A stretch of 44,243 nt of DNA from the NCBI GenBank assembly GCA_938010785.1, contig CALLVC010000202.1, positions 1 to 44,243 of the forward strand. The letters are read 5' to 3'. The stretch's first letter is position 1; each line of letters opens with the position of its first letter. The notes under the pieces were generated by a model, which worked only from the letters and a program-made list of their open reading frames with translations, did no database searches and was not told where the DNA came from. Shown one piece after another: positions 17,488 to 25,813 of this stretch. The stretch is from an uncultured Saprospiraceae bacterium. GTDB lineage: Bacteria; Bacteroidota; Bacteroidia; Chitinophagales; Saprospiraceae. The position numbers were made by a program, and so were the translations under genes.

Positions 17488-18906
17488 ATGAAAAGACAAT
17501 TATTAGAAACTGAACAAAAAGCCTTAGAAATTAATCTAAACGATAAAATCTATGGCTCTTTTGCAGAAATTGGCGCAGGGCAAGAGGTAGCTCGACACTT
17601 TTTTCAAGTAGGAGCAGCAGCAGGTACCATAGCAAAGACGATTTCTGCTTATGATAAAGTAGTATCAGATAAAATTTATGGGATACAATCTACCGGTCGC
17701 TATGTTTGTGAGGCAAGAGTCTACAAAATGCTGGACCATGAATACGAATTGATGGAGTCCCGGCTAGATAATGAGCGACCAGATACTTGTTTTTTCTCCT
17801 TTGCAGATTCGGTAGCCGCCATTAATTTTAGTCGAACGATTAAAGGAAATGGTTGGTTAGGCATCCGATTTCAATTACGACCAGATTCCCCACCGAATGA
17901 TTTAGTTATTCATGTCAAAATGTTAGATAAGAATAACCAACTTCAGCAACAAGCCATTGGTGTTTTAGGCGTAAATATGGTTTATGCTTGCTACAATTAT
18001 CACGAAGCACCAGAAACACTTTTAGAATCTTTAATTGATAGTTTAAGAGGTAGAATAAAAATTGATATGGTTCGGCTAACAGGGCCTGATTTTGAGGATG
18101 TAGATAATCGAAGATTAAGTTTAATGCTCGTAAAGCATAAACTATCCGAAGTGGCCATGTTTAATGAAGAAGGTCAAAATGTTCATGCTTCAGAATTCTT
18201 ATACAAAAAGAATTTAATGGTTGTCAGAGGTAGTTTCAGACCTGCTACCTTGGTCAATATGGATATGATTAAAACTGCCTACAAACAATTTCGAGAGGAT
18301 GCAGAAGAATCCAATAAGTGCTTTTTGTTGACAGAAATAACGATGGATAATTTATTGTCAGATGGAGACTTAGATGAAAAAGACTTCTTAGACCGTGCTG
18401 ATTTGCTTTGCGAATTAGGACAAACTGTAGTCATTTCCGATTGTTCCAAACAACAGAAATTAATTGATTATTTTAAAGACTATAAAGTTAAAAAATTAGG
18501 CTTAGTTACTGGTGTTCGAGAGTTACTAGAAATGATTAATAATACCTATTATCAAAACCAAGAAGGAGCTTTGCTATCTGCTTTTGGCTCTTTGTTTACT
18601 AGAAACGTAGCATTTTATGTATATCCTGCTTTACAAGAAGGTAGCGGAGAAACCATTAATTGTCAGAATTTACCAGTACCAGAAGATGTAAAATTCATTT
18701 ACAAGCACCTAATTGAAAGTAATCAAATTAGAGATATTAAAGGTTTCAAGGAAGAAGTCCTCCATATTTTCTCACAACAGGTACTGAAAATGATTAAAGA
18801 AGACGAGAAAGGATGGGAAAAACTAGTACCAGCAAAAGTCGCCAAGTTGATTAAAGAAAAATGCTTATTTGGTTTTCCATATGAGCAAATGGAGTTTGAA
18901 TATTAA
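17488..18906 (+). CDS. Conserved protein of unknown function, about 470 residues
   Basis: 472 residues, soluble, no signal peptide. It starts with an unusually well-conserved type of sequence (LNDKIYGSFAEIGAGQEVARHFFQVGAAAGTIAKTISAYD). Proteins like this are widespread in Bacteroidota and some other phyla and are often labelled 'TonB-dependent receptor' or 'nicotinate adenylyltransferase' in databases (from memory); neither fits, since there is no signal peptide, barrel or HxGH nucleotidyltransferase motif. Later motifs include TGRYVCEARVYKMLDHEYELMESR (residues about 71-94) and GVRELLEMIN. Single gene, ending at a hairpin. Real and probably important, but its function is unknown. Confidence 0.8.
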   Translation: MKRQLLETEQKALEINLNDKIYGSFAEIGAGQEVARHFFQVGAAAGTIAKTISAYDKVVSDKIYGIQSTGRYVCEARVYKMLDHEYELMESRLDNERPDTCFFSFADSVAAINFSRTIKGNGWLGIRFQLRPDSPPNDLVIHVKMLDKNNQLQQQAIGVLGVNMVYACYNYHEAPETLLESLIDSLRGRIKIDMVRLTGPDFEDVDNRRLSLMLVKHKLSEVAMFNEEGQNVHASEFLYKKNLMVVRGSFRPATLVNMDMIKTAYKQFREDAEESNKCFLLTEITMDNLLSDGDLDEKDFLDRADLLCELGQTVVISDCSKQQKLIDYFKDYKVKKLGLVTGVRELLEMINNTYYQNQEGALLSAFGSLFTRNVAFYVYPALQEGSGETINCQNLPVPEDVKFIYKHLIESNQIRDIKGFKEEVLHIFSQQVLKMIKEDEKGWEKLVPAKVAKLIKEKCLFGFPYEQMEFEY

Positions 18907-18931
18907 ATAGGGTTTTCTCATAAAATTATTT

Positions 18932-18961
18932 TTGAACCCTGCTAGTATAGGCAGGGTTCAA
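18932..18961. terminator. Shared hairpin between convergent genes
   Basis: 11-bp perfect stem (18932-18942 with 18951-18961) in the 73-base gap between the unknown gene and hemF. T/A runs on both sides are only moderate, so it can serve both transcripts with medium strength. Confidence 0.65.
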
Positions 18962-18979
18962 GAAAAATTAATCTACTTT

Positions 18980-19897
18980 TTAGTAACTTACCCAATCTAC
19001 GCCTTTTCTAAGCAATGATAGCGTTTCGGCTTCTCTACTACCCTCCTCTACTTGATGATTATAGACCCAATTAGCAACAGGTGGCATACTCATTAAAATA
19101 GACTCTGTTCGTCCGTCTGTATCCAAACCAAACTTAGTTCCTCTATCCCAAACTAGATTAAATTCTACATATCGTCCTCGACGAATAAATTGCCAATTTT
19201 TCTCTGCCTCACCATAGGGCAACCCTCTATTTTTTTCAACAAGGTTTAAATAAATAGGGCAAAAGGCATTACCAACAGATTGCATAAAATCAAATCGTTG
19301 GGCTTTCGTGAATCCATCTTGTTTACTCAAACGATCATAAAAAATACCGCCAATTCCTCTAGTTTCTTTTCGATGTTTGATATAGAAATAATCATCTGCC
19401 CATTGCTTAAATTTTGGATAATAAGCTTTTGAATGTTTATCACATGCTGCTTTTAAAAATTCATGGAAAAATTGGCTATCGGCTTCAACTACATAATGCG
19501 GTGTCAAGTCAATACCTCCACCAAACCACCAAGTCGTTTCTTCTGGTTTTTCTTTATTCTCTGTTTCAAAATACCGAACATTCATATGAATAATCGGTAC
19601 CATCGGGCTAACAGGATGCAAAACAATAGAAACTCCTGTGGCAAAAAATTGAGAAGCAGGTAAGTTCAAAGCTTGACTAATTTTCTCAGGTAAATTCCCT
19701 TCTACTGCCGAAAAATTCACCCCCCCCTTTTCTATCAAGGCCCCTTGAATAACTCTCGAACGACCTCCTCCTCCACCAGGTCGAGACCATTTATCTTCTT
19801 GAAATTTTCCAACACCATCCGCATTTTCCAATTGCTGACAAATATCGTCTTGCAATCCTTTCAAATAAGCTACAATTTCTGTTCTAGTTACACTCAT
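18980..19897 (-). CDS. hemF: Oxygen-dependent coproporphyrinogen III oxidase
   Basis: 305 residues, usual length. HemF converts coproporphyrinogen III to protoporphyrinogen IX with O2 in haem synthesis. The family signature is plain: WSRPGGGGGRSRVIQG, HMNVRYFE, WWFGGGIDLTPHYV, KHRKETRGIGGIFYD and GRYVEFNLVWDRGTKFGL. Its presence implies aerobic growth. It lies 82 bases downstream of the TPR gene on the same strand, separated by a heptad palindrome, so co-transcription is possible. Confidence 0.97.
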   Translation of the reverse strand: MSVTRTEIVAYLKGLQDDICQQLENADGVGKFQEDKWSRPGGGGGRSRVIQGALIEKGGVNFSAVEGNLPEKISQALNLPASQFFATGVSIVLHPVSPMVPIIHMNVRYFETENKEKPEETTWWFGGGIDLTPHYVVEADSQFFHEFLKAACDKHSKAYYPKFKQWADDYFYIKHRKETRGIGGIFYDRLSKQDGFTKAQRFDFMQSVGNAFCPIYLNLVEKNRGLPYGEAEKNWQFIRRGRYVEFNLVWDRGTKFGLDTDGRTESILMSMPPVANWVYNHQVEEGSREAETLSLLRKGVDWVSY

Positions 19898-19916
19898 TAA
19901 ATTTGCTTAAGGCAAA

Positions 19917-19977
19917 GACCTAGGGCTTAGGGCTTGGGTTTGCTTAACCCTCCGCCCTAGGCCCTCTGCCCTACACC
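19917..19977. repeat. Inverted heptad array between TPR gene and hemF
   Basis: TTAGGGC-type heptads (left arm, 3 units) meet CCGCCCT/TAGGCCC-type heptads (right arm, about 5 units) around a short TGC centre. The two arms are complementary, so the transcript would fold into a GC-rich hairpin between the two genes. It begins 2 bases after the TPR stop codon and ends about 20 bases before hemF. Confidence 0.8.
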
Positions 19978-19979
19978 AA

Positions 19980-20303
19980 TTATAATTCCATTTCTAAATT
20001 CATCTTTGCCCCCATTAATTCGGACAAAGCATGTTGGTCTTTCATTTTTTTGGCTGTTTCGATGCCTTTTTGGTAAATTTTCAAAGCCTTTTCTCCCTGC
20101 GCTACTTCTTCATACAATTTGCCTAAATGGTAATAAGTCCCTACATAATCAGGGTCTATAGTCACTAGTTTATGATAATATTCAAAAGCAGTTTCATGTA
20201 CTTCCAATTTCTCGTATTCTTTAGCAATCGCAAATAAAATAAAAGCGTCATCGGGGCTTTCTTCCAAAAAAGAAAATAACTGCTGCAATCGTTTACTCGT
20301 CAT
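19980..20303 (-). CDS. Small TPR protein
   Basis: 107 residues with two tetratricopeptide repeats (about 17-50, SPDDAFILFAIAKEYEKLEVHETAFEYYHKL, and 51-85, DPDYVGTYYHLGKLYEEVAQGEKALKIYQKG) plus a capping helix. No signal peptide, so cytoplasmic; a scaffold for protein contacts. It lies upstream of hemF on the same strand. The partner is unknown. Confidence 0.85.
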   Translation of the reverse strand: MTSKRLQQLFSFLEESPDDAFILFAIAKEYEKLEVHETAFEYYHKLVTIDPDYVGTYYHLGKLYEEVAQGEKALKIYQKGIETAKKMKDQHALSELMGAKMNLEMEL

Positions 20304-20345
20304 AATAAAATCATTTTAGCGAATATTCGCTAGACAGGGTTTTAA

Positions 20346-20370
20346 TTTGAAAACAAAATAACTATATTTG
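20346..20370 (+). promoter_or_regulatory. Candidate promoter for etfB
   Basis: TATATTTG at 20363-20370 fits the TAnnTTTG -7 box well. The TTTG at 20346-20349 is 13 bases before it, closer than the usual spacing, so the -33 element is doubtful. It would give a leader of about 135 bases before the etfB ATG. Confidence 0.4.
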
Positions 20371-20512
20371 CTGTTTGAATAACGTATTTTGAATGAACTA
20401 TTTTTTTCAAGTTACGTAACTATAGCAAATTCAACTATTTAATGAAAATGAAAAACGAATTTAGATTTTACTTCTTGTTTTTCATTATTACTTATAACCA
20501 CAAATAGCAAAT

Positions 20513-21253
20513 ATGAAGTTATTAGTTTGTGTTAGTAAAACACCCGAAACAACCGCAAAAATATCATTTTCGGGGGACAATACGCAGTTTAATGAAGCTG
20601 GTGTACAATTTATCATGAATCCATATGATGAATGGTATGCATTAGTTAGAGCATTGGAATTGAAAGAAAAAGCAGGTGGTTCTGTTACGATTCTTAATGT
20701 TGGTCCAGCAGCAAATGATACTGTAATCAGAAAAGGATTGGCGATTGGTGCGGACAACGCAGTACGTATAGATGCTGAGCCTAAAAGTTCTCTTTTCGTA
20801 GCCAAGCAAATTGCTGCACATGCTAAAGAAGAAGGATACGATATGGTTTTCTTAGGAAAAGAGACCATCGATTATAATGGTTCTGAAGTAGGTGGAATGG
20901 TTGCCGAATTATTAGGACAACCTTACATTTCTTTTGCAACCGCAATGGAAGTCAATGGAAGTACGGCTACTGTCACTAGAGAAATCGAAGGTGGTGTAGA
21001 AGTTGCTGAAGTGGACACACCATTTGTAATTAGTGCTTCAAAAGGATTGGCAGAGCAAAGAATTCCTAACATGAGAGGAATTATGATGGCAAAGCGTAAG
21101 CCTTTGAAAGTTGTTGCTGCGACAGATGCTACTGATTTAGCAGTTGTTGCTAGTTATGAATTACCACCAGCCAAGTCAGCAGTTAAATTAATCGACCCTG
21201 AGAATATGACTGAATTAGTAAGATTGTTATCAGAAGAGGCGAAGGTTATTTAA
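20513..21253 (+). CDS. etfB: Electron transfer flavoprotein, beta subunit
   Basis: 246 residues, standard EtfB. Together with EtfA it carries electrons from acyl-CoA dehydrogenases to the quinone pool via ETF-quinone oxidoreductase. Typical features: N-terminal MKLLVCVSKTPETT, the NPYDEWYALVRALELKEKAGG segment, FLGKETIDYNGSEVGGMVAELLGQPYISFA, and the C-terminal NMRGIMMAKRKPL, which contacts AMP. Followed, unusually, by a 224-base repeat-bearing spacer before etfA. Confidence 0.96.
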   Translation: MKLLVCVSKTPETTAKISFSGDNTQFNEAGVQFIMNPYDEWYALVRALELKEKAGGSVTILNVGPAANDTVIRKGLAIGADNAVRIDAEPKSSLFVAKQIAAHAKEEGYDMVFLGKETIDYNGSEVGGMVAELLGQPYISFATAMEVNGSTATVTREIEGGVEVAEVDTPFVISASKGLAEQRIPNMRGIMMAKRKPLKVVAATDATDLAVVASYELPPAKSAVKLIDPENMTELVRLLSEEAKVI

Positions 21254-21254
21254 A

Positions 21255-21325
21255 AATGTAAAATTTAAAATTACAAATGTAAAATTTAAAAGTAGCTCAA
21301 TCAGCAAATTTCAATTTTACAGGTG
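21255..21325. repeat. Heptad array after etfB with inverted partner
   Basis: AATGTAA, AATTTAA, AATTACA heptads form a 21-base unit present twice (21255-21296); a partly complementary stretch follows at 21307-21322. It starts one base after the etfB stop. Further on, 21351-21360 pairs with 21394-21403 (10 bp), giving another hairpin before etfA. Confidence 0.7.
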
Positions 21326-21477
21326 TGAGTTTTTTAAAAACTAACTGAAAAATAGGTTTTGCGTTTTTTAAATAGATTTTTTTAAATGGGTTAAAAACCT
21401 ATTAAAAAACATTCAATTTACAAACTAAGTGCAAAATATTTTTTAGTTTATTAAATATGACTAAAAATTAAACCAAT

Positions 21478-22437
21478 ATGGTACTAGTATATGCAGAAAG
21501 TCCAAAAGGTAAGTTTAAGAAATCTGCTTTCGAAGCAGTGACTTATGGACACAAGACCGCACAAGTATTAGGCACCCAATGTGTCGCTTTGACCCTTGGA
21601 GATACTGAGAATGCAGGTCAATTAGGGAAATATGGTGCAGCCAAAGTTGTAAGTGTAGGAGATGCTGCCTTGAATAACTTTGATAGCCAAGTTCATGCTG
21701 CGGTTATAGCAGATGCTGCTAAAGCCGTTGGTGCCTCAGTTATTGTCGTTAGCCACTCTTCAAGTGGAAAAGCACTATTAGGAAGATTAGCAGCAAGAAT
21801 GGATGCAGGTTCTGTATCTGCGGCTAAAGCTGTTCCAACGAATGATGGCGCATTTAAAGTTAAAACAAATGTTTTTTCTGGAAAGGCCATCGCTGAATAC
21901 CAAATTAATTCTGCCAATAAAGTATTGTCCTTAATGGGTAATGCGATTCAACCAGAAGAAGTCGGAGGAGACGTAGCGGTAGAAGCTATTTCTGTAGCAG
22001 TTCCTGCCTCGAGAGTGACAATCAAAGAAGTAAAGACAGTAGAAGGTACGGTTCCTTTACCAGAAGCTGAATTAGTTGTTTCTGCGGGTAGAGGAATGAA
22101 AGGTCCTGAAAATTGGGGAATTATTGAAGATTTAGCAGCAACTTTAGGTGCAACTACAGCTTGCTCTAGACCAGTAGCTGATACAGGTTGGAGACCTCAC
22201 CACGAACACGTTGGTCAAACAGGTGTAGCAGTTAGACCGAATTTATATATCGCTGCGGGTATTTCTGGTGCCATCCAGCATTTAGCTGGTGTTAATAGCT
22301 CAAAAGTCATTGTTGTAATCAATAAAGACCCAGAAGCACCTTTCTTTAAAGCAGCAGATTATGGAGTGGTAGGAGATTTATTTGATGTTGTTCCAGCATT
22401 AAATGAGGCGCTGAAAGCTTATAAAGCTACTAGTTAA
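21478..22437 (+). CDS. etfA: Electron transfer flavoprotein, alpha subunit
   Basis: 319 residues. The C-terminal FAD-binding half is diagnostic: SAGRGMKGPENWGIIEDLA, CSRPVADTGWRPHHEHVGQTG, and LYIAAGISGAIQHLAG, followed by INKDPEAPFFKAADYGVVGD. Same strand and order as etfB, so still one functional pair, but the genes are separated by 224 bases with hairpins, which could lower readthrough (inference). A TTAGTGG heptad array and a terminator follow. Confidence 0.96.
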   Translation: MVLVYAESPKGKFKKSAFEAVTYGHKTAQVLGTQCVALTLGDTENAGQLGKYGAAKVVSVGDAALNNFDSQVHAAVIADAAKAVGASVIVVSHSSSGKALLGRLAARMDAGSVSAAKAVPTNDGAFKVKTNVFSGKAIAEYQINSANKVLSLMGNAIQPEEVGGDVAVEAISVAVPASRVTIKEVKTVEGTVPLPEAELVVSAGRGMKGPENWGIIEDLAATLGATTACSRPVADTGWRPHHEHVGQTGVAVRPNLYIAAGISGAIQHLAGVNSSKVIVVINKDPEAPFFKAADYGVVGDLFDVVPALNEALKAYKATS

Positions 22438-22439
22438 AA

Positions 22440-22473
22440 TTTAGTGGTTAGTGGTAAAGTGGTTAGTGGTAAA
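22440..22473. repeat. TTAGTGG heptad array after etfA
   Basis: TTAGTGG is repeated at 7 to 8 base steps, three perfect units and a TAAATTA variant, starting 2 bases after the etfA stop. A related array follows groEL at 33490. Confidence 0.8.
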
Positions 22474-22522
22474 TTAATTACTTTGTACTGGTTAGCCATT
22501 TATGATTAATTGACTATAAAAT

Positions 22523-22563
22523 AAAAAAGCCCTTTCAAAATTAATTTTTGGAAGGGCTTTTCA
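22523..22563. terminator. Rho-independent terminator after etfA
   Basis: An 11-bp stem around AAAGCCCTTT (about 22526-22536 with 22550-22561), A-rich before and T-rich after, so it can act on either strand. The rest of the 348-base spacer to the enoyl-CoA hydratase holds only repeats. Confidence 0.85.
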
Positions 22564-22587
22564 TTTGAAAACTAAGAAGTACAAACT

Positions 22588-22660
22588 CAAGTGTCAAGCT
22601 CAAATCCAAAATTACCAAGCATTGAAACCAATTACTTAAAAATGACCTTTTAATTTTGAC
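22588..22660. repeat. Dispersed AAGTGTCAAG repeat, copy 1
   Basis: About 60-70 bases alignable with 24460-24535: both start AAGTGTCAAG, continue with AAGCATTGA and an ATTA-TTAAAA stretch, and reach ACATTCCT. The first 30 bases also have a 7-base period. Confidence 0.6.
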
Positions 22661-22735
22661 ACACATTTCTAAACATTCCTTTGAAAACGATAAAACTCTG
22701 ATAAAATTCAATGTTGACAAATCAACGAATTTCTA

Positions 22736-22779
22736 CCTGTCGGTAGACAGGCATCGTTCATCATTCATAATTCATCGTT
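22736..22779. repeat. Hairpin plus CATCGTT heptad array after the enoyl-CoA hydratase
   Basis: Four exact-phase heptads at 22752-22779 (CATCGTT, CATCATT, CATAATT, CATCGTT), 6 bases beyond the stop of the minus-strand hydratase, preceded by a 6-bp CCTGTC/GACAGG hairpin (22736-22751). The clearest phase-7 array in the window. Confidence 0.8.
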
Positions 22780-22785
22780 AAAAAA

Positions 22786-23580
22786 CTAAGCTTTCTTCTT
22801 ATTTTTACTAGCTAAACTCATCATAAATTCAACAACCTTAGCTTGTAATGCAGGGTCTTTATTAAACTCCACCGTCTCTTTAGCTAAGTTAGGTACATCT
22901 CGGTCAAATACAATTTTATTCAGTTCTCTTCTAAAGTATTTTTTAGAAGTAGCATACACTTTAGGGAAGACAATCATTAGCTTTTTTAAATATTGCTCTG
23001 CTCGGTCCATTACTTCCTCTACCTCCACAGATTCATCAACCAAGCCTTCTGCTAAAGCTTCATCACTATTATATAATTTTGCTTGCTGGACCGCTTTCCA
23101 CGATTTTAGTTCTCCTAAGTGATAAGCATATACATCGCAAAGCATTTCAGGGATTTGCATATGCATTTTAAACTCATGCATACCCATTACGTGTTTGGCG
23201 CCTTTTCCCATTATTCGATAATCTGTACATAAAGCTAAAATAGTTGCTCCTGCTGGGGCATATCCAGTAATGGCACATACTAAAGGCTTGGAAAAACCTA
23301 CGAGCGCTTGCATCACGTACATATACCTTTCCCAAAAATCTTGCAATTGGGTTTCGTTCATAGTGGCTAAGCTCATAACATCTAAACCCGCACTAAAGAC
23401 ATGAGGTCTTCCTGCTAAAATAGCTCCTCTAATATTAACATCCTTATCCAAAGCTTCAAAAGTTTTTTGTAAGTCTGTCAATAAAGGAGTGTTAATGGCA
23501 TTTACTTTTCCATTGTTTAATTGAACAATGGCATAGTTCTCTTTTATCTCAATATTTAAAGTATCCGCTGCGTAGGTCAT
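22786..23580 (-). CDS. Enoyl-CoA hydratase/isomerase family protein
   Basis: 264 residues, crotonase fold. The CoA-binding and oxyanion-hole segments are visible (ILAGRPHVFSAGLDVMSL; CAITGYAPAGATILALCTDYRIMG). The usual catalytic Glu pair of hydratases is not at the standard places (the second loop reads FKMHMQIPEMLCD), so isomerase or another crotonase activity is possible. Part of the acyl-CoA theme with the ETF genes, though convergent to etfA. Confidence 0.85.
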   Translation of the reverse strand: MTYAADTLNIEIKENYAIVQLNNGKVNAINTPLLTDLQKTFEALDKDVNIRGAILAGRPHVFSAGLDVMSLATMNETQLQDFWERYMYVMQALVGFSKPLVCAITGYAPAGATILALCTDYRIMGKGAKHVMGMHEFKMHMQIPEMLCDVYAYHLGELKSWKAVQQAKLYNSDEALAEGLVDESVEVEEVMDRAEQYLKKLMIVFPKVYATSKKYFRRELNKIVFDRDVPNLAKETVEFNKDPALQAKVVEFMMSLASKNKKKA

Positions 23581-23939
23581 TTGACTTATCTTTATTTTTA
23601 TAAAATTTTATCTATTTATTTTGGGTTGCCAAGATACCAATTTCTGGTGTCTTTCTTGGTAAGTTTTCAATGTACCGACGAATTCTATAGGTACTTGTTC
23701 GGTTTGAGCTATTTGTTCCGCATTTTGAAAAATCGCATTGCGATAAGGAGCTACAAGCCGGCAAAGGCAGGCGCAGTAGAAGGGCAAAATAAAGTCGCAG
23801 AACTGGTAGGTTATATTTTTCCTATTCCCTTAAGCTAAAATATTATTGGGCAGCTTATTTTTCCCTGCTCCTTGAAATAAAAAAACGTTTACGAAACCAC
23901 AAAGGTTTCGTAAACGTTTTTACAGATTGCTACGAGTTT
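23581..23939. other. 359-base spacer with repeat pieces, no gene
   Basis: Holds a GTACCGACGAATTC word (23672-23685) that recurs inverted at 25905-25918, a GCCGGC/GCAGGC-containing segment near 23758-23776, and the terminator at 23881. An 85-codon plus-strand reading frame runs through these repeats and is judged spurious. Confidence 0.5.
23881..23921. terminator. Strong bidirectional terminator after the OsmC gene
   Basis: 18-bp perfect stem (23881-23898 with 23904-23921) with a 5-base loop; A5 and T5 ends make it work on both strands. It lies 18 bases beyond the OsmC stop. Confidence 0.9.
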
Positions 23940-24353
23940 TTATACTGCTAAATCTTCGGATGGATTTATTTTCCAATCCCCTCTAACAAGTCGAGTAACA
24001 TAACAATTATCAGCTTCTTCAATCAACATCTCCCGTGTTTCTTCAGAAATCTCCCCCTCAATTTTTATAGCAGAATCAATTGTTGTGGTAAATGTTCCAT
24101 CTGCACTTCTTCTTACCACTTGCTTTAGTTCAGCATCTACATTACCAATTTCTATCCCTTTTCTCCTCGCTACATTTCTAATTGTTGCAACTTTGCACAT
24201 GGAGATTCCAGCCAAAACTAATTCTGTAGGCGACATACCCAAATCGGTTCCTTTTGATTTTATAGGTTCATCTCCAACAATTGCATGTCTTCCATTACTG
24301 ATGAAAGATTGGTAACCAGTTGGGATATTCTTTATTTTAATTTCCGTTGCCAT
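23940..24353 (-). CDS. OsmC/Ohr-family protein
   Basis: 137 residues. OsmC-like fold with the two redox cysteines in context: Cys in GISMCKVATIRNVARRKG (first helix) and Cys in EEADNCYVTRLVRGDW (second helix). Family members detoxify organic hydroperoxides with thiol reductants. The second site is NCYVTR rather than the classic CPYS of Ohr, so it belongs to the broader OsmC group. Single gene with a strong terminator. Confidence 0.88.
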   Translation of the reverse strand: MATEIKIKNIPTGYQSFISNGRHAIVGDEPIKSKGTDLGMSPTELVLAGISMCKVATIRNVARRKGIEIGNVDAELKQVVRRSADGTFTTTIDSAIKIEGEISEETREMLIEEADNCYVTRLVRGDWKINPSEDLAV

Positions 24354-24459
24354 GATTTATTTGTTTAAATGATTAATTAAATGATAGCACAAAGATGCAG
24401 GCAAATGGAAGGTTAAAGAATAGATAAAGGTTCTTAGAAGTTGGACAAAAGTACTTTTT

Positions 24460-24535
24460 TAAGTGTCAAGTTCAAGTATCAAGTTCAAATTCGCAAAGCA
24501 TTGATAATCAATTATTTTAAAATATTTTTTTGAAC
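24460..24535. repeat. Dispersed AAGTGTCAAG repeat, copy 2
   Basis: Homologous to 22588-22660. Here the AAGTGTC and AAGTTC words alternate twice (13-base unit). Confidence 0.6.
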
Positions 24536-24577
24536 ATTCCTAATACCATAGAAATCAGAAGACAGACAAGAAACTAT

Positions 24578-24982
24578 TTAAACTTTAGTCATTCCCCAAA
24601 GTACCTCCATTGCTTTTTCTTTATCTTTTACATCCACAAAAATATGGTCATGATAAAAACCAGCAATGACGTTACAGCTAATATTATTTTCTCCCAATGC
24701 AGTAGCAAAAGCAGCTGTTAATCCAACCGCCTCCAAAGCAGAATGAATATTTAAAGTAATCCACGCAGCGACAAAATCAAAGGCAATACCTAAAGATTCC
24801 GCATCCTTTTTAGCAAGAACCACCGTCATCCCTTCTTTTTCTTTCATTTCACAAATGGTCATAGTTCTGGGTATAGTAGAAACATCTCGCACCGAAGCAA
24901 AAATATATTCCCCCTCATTTAACACAGGTTCCATGTTGGCTATCAATTGGGCTAAATTGGAAATTCCTTTTTTATTTTCCAT
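24578..24982 (-). CDS. ACT-domain protein
   Basis: 134 residues made of two ACT-like halves: an N-terminal part with EGEYIFASVRDVSTIPRTMTICEMKEKEGMTVVL and a C-terminal part with WITLNIHSALEAVGLTAAFATALGENNISCNVIAGFYHDHIFVDVKDKEKAMEVL. ACT domains bind amino acids and act as allosteric sensors; free-standing ones like this (DUF2241/YhaR-like) have no settled function. Single gene. Confidence 0.85.
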   Translation of the reverse strand: MENKKGISNLAQLIANMEPVLNEGEYIFASVRDVSTIPRTMTICEMKEKEGMTVVLAKKDAESLGIAFDFVAAWITLNIHSALEAVGLTAAFATALGENNISCNVIAGFYHDHIFVDVKDKEKAMEVLWGMTKV

Positions 24983-25065
24983 TATCGAGTAATTAAGTTT
25001 TATTTTTCAAGCGGTAAAGATACTGACTTTGATAAAAGTCAAAACCATGTAACAAAATTTAATAT

Positions 25066-25147
25066 ACATTGGACTTTATTCGAAAAGTTACCTTAAAGCC
25101 GACCGTACACCGTAGGCCGTGAACCATGAACCGAATAAAATCCATTA
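25066..25147. repeat. Hairpin enclosing an ACCGTAN heptad array
   Basis: The core 25098-25134 has heptads of the form xACCGTA/xCCGTGA in strict 7-base phase. Flanks at 25066-25082 and 25132-25147 are complementary (GGACTTTATTCG against CGAATAAAATCC). Same heptamer family as in the groES-groEL spacer. Confidence 0.7.
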
Positions 25148-25231
25148 TAGTTAACCTCTTCATCTTCTCCCTTTATAATTATAATCCCTTTTTATATAAG
25201 CATCTTTGGTCATGTAACAATTCTTGTGTAT

Positions 25232-25499
25232 CATAGCTAAATATTCCTCCAGAAAATAGCAAAACATGTCACGAACGCTCCTTTTCTTTTCTCATTTTTA
25301 AACCCCTGTAATTTTCTAATTCCAGCTATCGGATGGTCGGAAGGGAAATAGACATGGTCACTTGTATAGGCTCTTTTGGGATATCGCCCTGTCAATAAAC
25401 CAGCTCTGGAAGGCGAACAAACTGGGGAACAGCTATAAAAATTAGTAGCATTTACTTTTGATTGCAGAGTGCTATATAGAATTCCGTCTCGACAAACCT
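25232..25499 (-). pseudogene. Sulfatase fragment with the active-site signature
   Basis: Minus-strand reading gives NFYSCSPVCSPSRAGLLTGR followed by YPKRAYTSDHVYFP. CSPSR-x-x-LLTGR is the sulfatase signature whose Cys becomes formylglycine. After about 25330 the frame turns into unrelated residues and stops near 25232; on the upstream side it is cut at the boundary of the inverted-repeat element at 25500. It is a dead piece of an arylsulfatase-like gene. Confidence 0.8.
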
Positions 25500-25632
25500 G
25501 TACAGATAAATATCAGTAGATAAAAGTTAGTAGTAGAATTTGAAATAAAGCTATATTTATATGCTTTAAAATGAGTTTTTAGATTCAAATTAATACTATG
25601 TTTTTGATTTGCACGGGCAATCTTTCCCGCTG

Positions 25633-25690
25633 GCGAGGATTGAGGGGTGGAATTTTGATAAGTTTAGCATTTTCCACCCTCCGAGGGGTT
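25633..25690. repeat. Palindrome of the GGGTGGAATTTT family
   Basis: GGGTGGAA (25645-25652) pairs with TTCCACCC (25672-25679), flanked by GCGAGGATTGAGG and CTCCGAGGGG. The core resembles the arms of the big palindrome at 29760-29831. Confidence 0.6.
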
Positions 25691-25813
25691 GTGTAGAAAG
25701 TCAAAATATGTCAAATCTCCGAAGATTTGACATATTTAAAACCATCAAAATAAACGATAAACATTTTATTAAAATAATAATTTGTTGATAAAATCGACTT
25801 TTTACACAACCCC
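25685..25813. mobile_element. 129-bp MITE with 18-bp terminal inverted repeats
   Basis: Termini GGGGTTGTGTAGAAAGTC (25685-25702) and its complement (25796-25813) match 17 of 18. Inside is a 13-bp perfect hairpin (25706-25718 with 25723-25735). No coding capacity. The terminal sequence has the look of insertion-sequence ends, suggesting mobilisation by a transposase elsewhere. Confidence 0.7.

Noticed and set aside
19898-19979. Telomere-like TTAGGGC repeats
   Set aside because: Resemblance to plant-type telomere repeats is superficial: only a few heptads, in inverted arms, within an ordinary spacer like the other arrays.
23581-23838. 85-codon plus-strand frame
   Set aside because: Runs through repeat pieces (GTACCGACGAATTC, GCCGGC) and starts at the hydratase start codon on the opposite strand; aromatic-rich composition without domain.
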